From Actinomycetes bacterium (GTDB lineage Bacteria > Actinomycetota > Acidimicrobiia > Acidimicrobiales > Acidimicrobiaceae), in assembly GCA_021844725.1 (NCBI GenBank), contig JAKBSX010000232.1, positions 1 to 5,684 on the forward strand: a stretch of 5,684 nucleotides of DNA, written 5' to 3'. Position numbers and translations under genes: made by a program. Position 1 is the first letter of the stretch. Each line of letters starts with the position of its first letter. Positions 5,073 to 5,684 of the stretch are shown here, piece by piece. Below the pieces are notes generated by a model. It did no database searches. It saw only the letters and a list, made by a program, of their open reading frames with translations, and had not been told where the DNA came from.

Positions 5073-5684
5073 CTAGTCTCTTATGTCTTGTAAGAACCAT
5101 TCGGAAGGCAGTTCATGACCAAGACCTTTTTCCTTTGCAAGTTGGTAAGCTCGGCCCCCAACCGACGCGAACTGAAGTCCCTGTGTTCCCGTACCCACAA
5201 ACAAAGTAATCTGGTCATCGGTTGTTCTACCTGGCACCTTGTTGGTTTCCACGTCGACCATGGAAGGGTAATCTCCGGTTGAGGCAGAACGAGCTGTAGG
5301 GATTCTTGCTCTGTCGGCTGGAGTTCCGGCAACATAGGCTGCCAACCCACCTGCTTTCCATTCCATCATTGGCACTGGAGTGCCCTGTGAAATCGTGTTG
5401 TAACCGAGTTGGATGATTACGTCAGCCTTCTTTAGAAGAGGCTCTCCCAGTTCCCGACGGGTAACGCATACCACGTGGGCACCGGGGGAGAGCCAATCAG
5501 GATCAAACGTGGGGACCATGGAGTCGGTGGCGCTGGCCGCAATCAAAGTGTCTCGTATAGCTTCTTCTGCAGAGTCGACAGCCTTCACCGTGATGTTGAG
5601 TTTGGCTGACATTTCTTCTGCGAATGAATTACGGTGTGAAACTGTTGGGCTGTAAATCTTAACTTCTTTAATTGGCCTTGCAGC
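5073..5684 (-). CDS. Ornithine cyclodeaminase / mu-crystallin family protein, C-terminal part (5' end outside window)
   Basis: The family comprises NAD(P)-dependent cytoplasmic enzymes: ornithine cyclodeaminase, alanine dehydrogenase, ketimine reductases and relatives. The frame is open to the right edge, giving 203 residues of an expected 320-350. The Met at 5612 is internal, because the residues before it (PIKEVKIYSP, SHRNSFAEEM) are the second Rossmann strand region of the family. The glycine-rich loop should lie just outside the window. Visible: VDSAEEAIRDTLIAASAT (family VDSAEEAV...IVVTAT), WLSPGAHV, then CVTRREL, PGRTTDDQITLF and the C-terminal block GLGHELPSEWFLQDIRD. The usual Asp-containing stretch after the HV (catalytic Asp in characterised ornithine cyclodeaminase) is replaced by a shorter TRREL segment, so true ornithine cyclodeaminase activity is doubtful. 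It converges on the SDR, with stop TAG 5073-5075, and is not in the hyuAB transcript. Confidence 0.9.
   Translation of the reverse strand, partial: AARPIKEVKIYSPTVSHRNSFAEEMSAKLNITVKAVDSAEEAIRDTLIAASATDSMVPTFDPDWLSPGAHVVCVTRRELGEPLLKKADVIIQLGYNTISQGTPVPMMEWKAGGLAAYVAGTPADRARIPTARSASTGDYPSMVDVETNKVPGRTTDDQITLFVGTGTQGLQFASVGGRAYQLAKEKGLGHELPSEWFLQDIRD

Noticed and set aside
5073..5612. Calling the minus-strand gene complete from the Met at 5612
   Set aside because: The frame continues to the window edge and the upstream residues match the family's Rossmann region, so this Met is internal and the gene is cut by the window.
5413..5655. 80-codon plus-strand frame opposite the ornithine cyclodeaminase-type gene
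   Set aside because: The minus strand carries family motifs through the whole stretch, and the plus frame has no homology I recognise.

Overview
The window is bacterial DNA of roughly even base composition (about half G+C by eye, not computed). It has compact genes, strong Shine-Dalgarno sites and at least one, probably two, TTG start codons. Nothing in it fixes the taxon. The terminator shape, the AGAAGGAGG ribosome site and the TTG starts suit many Gram-positive-type or environmental lineages, so I do not name one. I see no rRNA, tRNA, CRISPR array, transposase or phage gene.

Layout. Positions 1-171 precede the first complete gene. They may hold the last codons of an upstream gene, or a short leader ORF. 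They also carry a chain of short complementary segments (51-57, 87-94, 115-124, 131-139) that could form mutually exclusive hairpins. A HyuA-type subunit (172-2253) and a HyuB-type subunit (2275-4008) follow, 21 bp apart and clearly co-transcribed. After a 133-bp gap with a hairpin close to a strong ribosome site comes a classical short-chain dehydrogenase/reductase (SDR, 4142-4897) with a TTG start. A good intrinsic terminator (about 4929-4966) closes this plus-strand block, and a perfect 14-bp inverted repeat (4980-5024) lies just beyond it. On the minus strand, converging on this block, is the C-terminal 203 codons of an ornithine cyclodeaminase/mu-crystallin family protein. Its reading frame stays open to the right edge, so its true start is outside the window.

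How the genes may work together. HyuA/HyuB pairs are ATP-dependent enzymes that open cyclic amides (hydantoins, 5-oxoproline, lactams) or carboxylate ketones. The SDR is an NAD-type alcohol/carbonyl oxidoreductase by its motifs. The ornithine cyclodeaminase family acts on amino or imino acids with NAD(P). Together they suggest a small catabolic neighbourhood for a nitrogen heterocycle or amino-acid-derived compound. The substrate cannot be read from the sequence. Neither a HyuC-type amidase nor the small third subunit of the carboxylases is visible here.

I found no clear new system. The best leads are the attenuator-like leader before hyuA, the 14-bp dyad between the convergent genes, and the atypical active-site region of the minus-strand protein.
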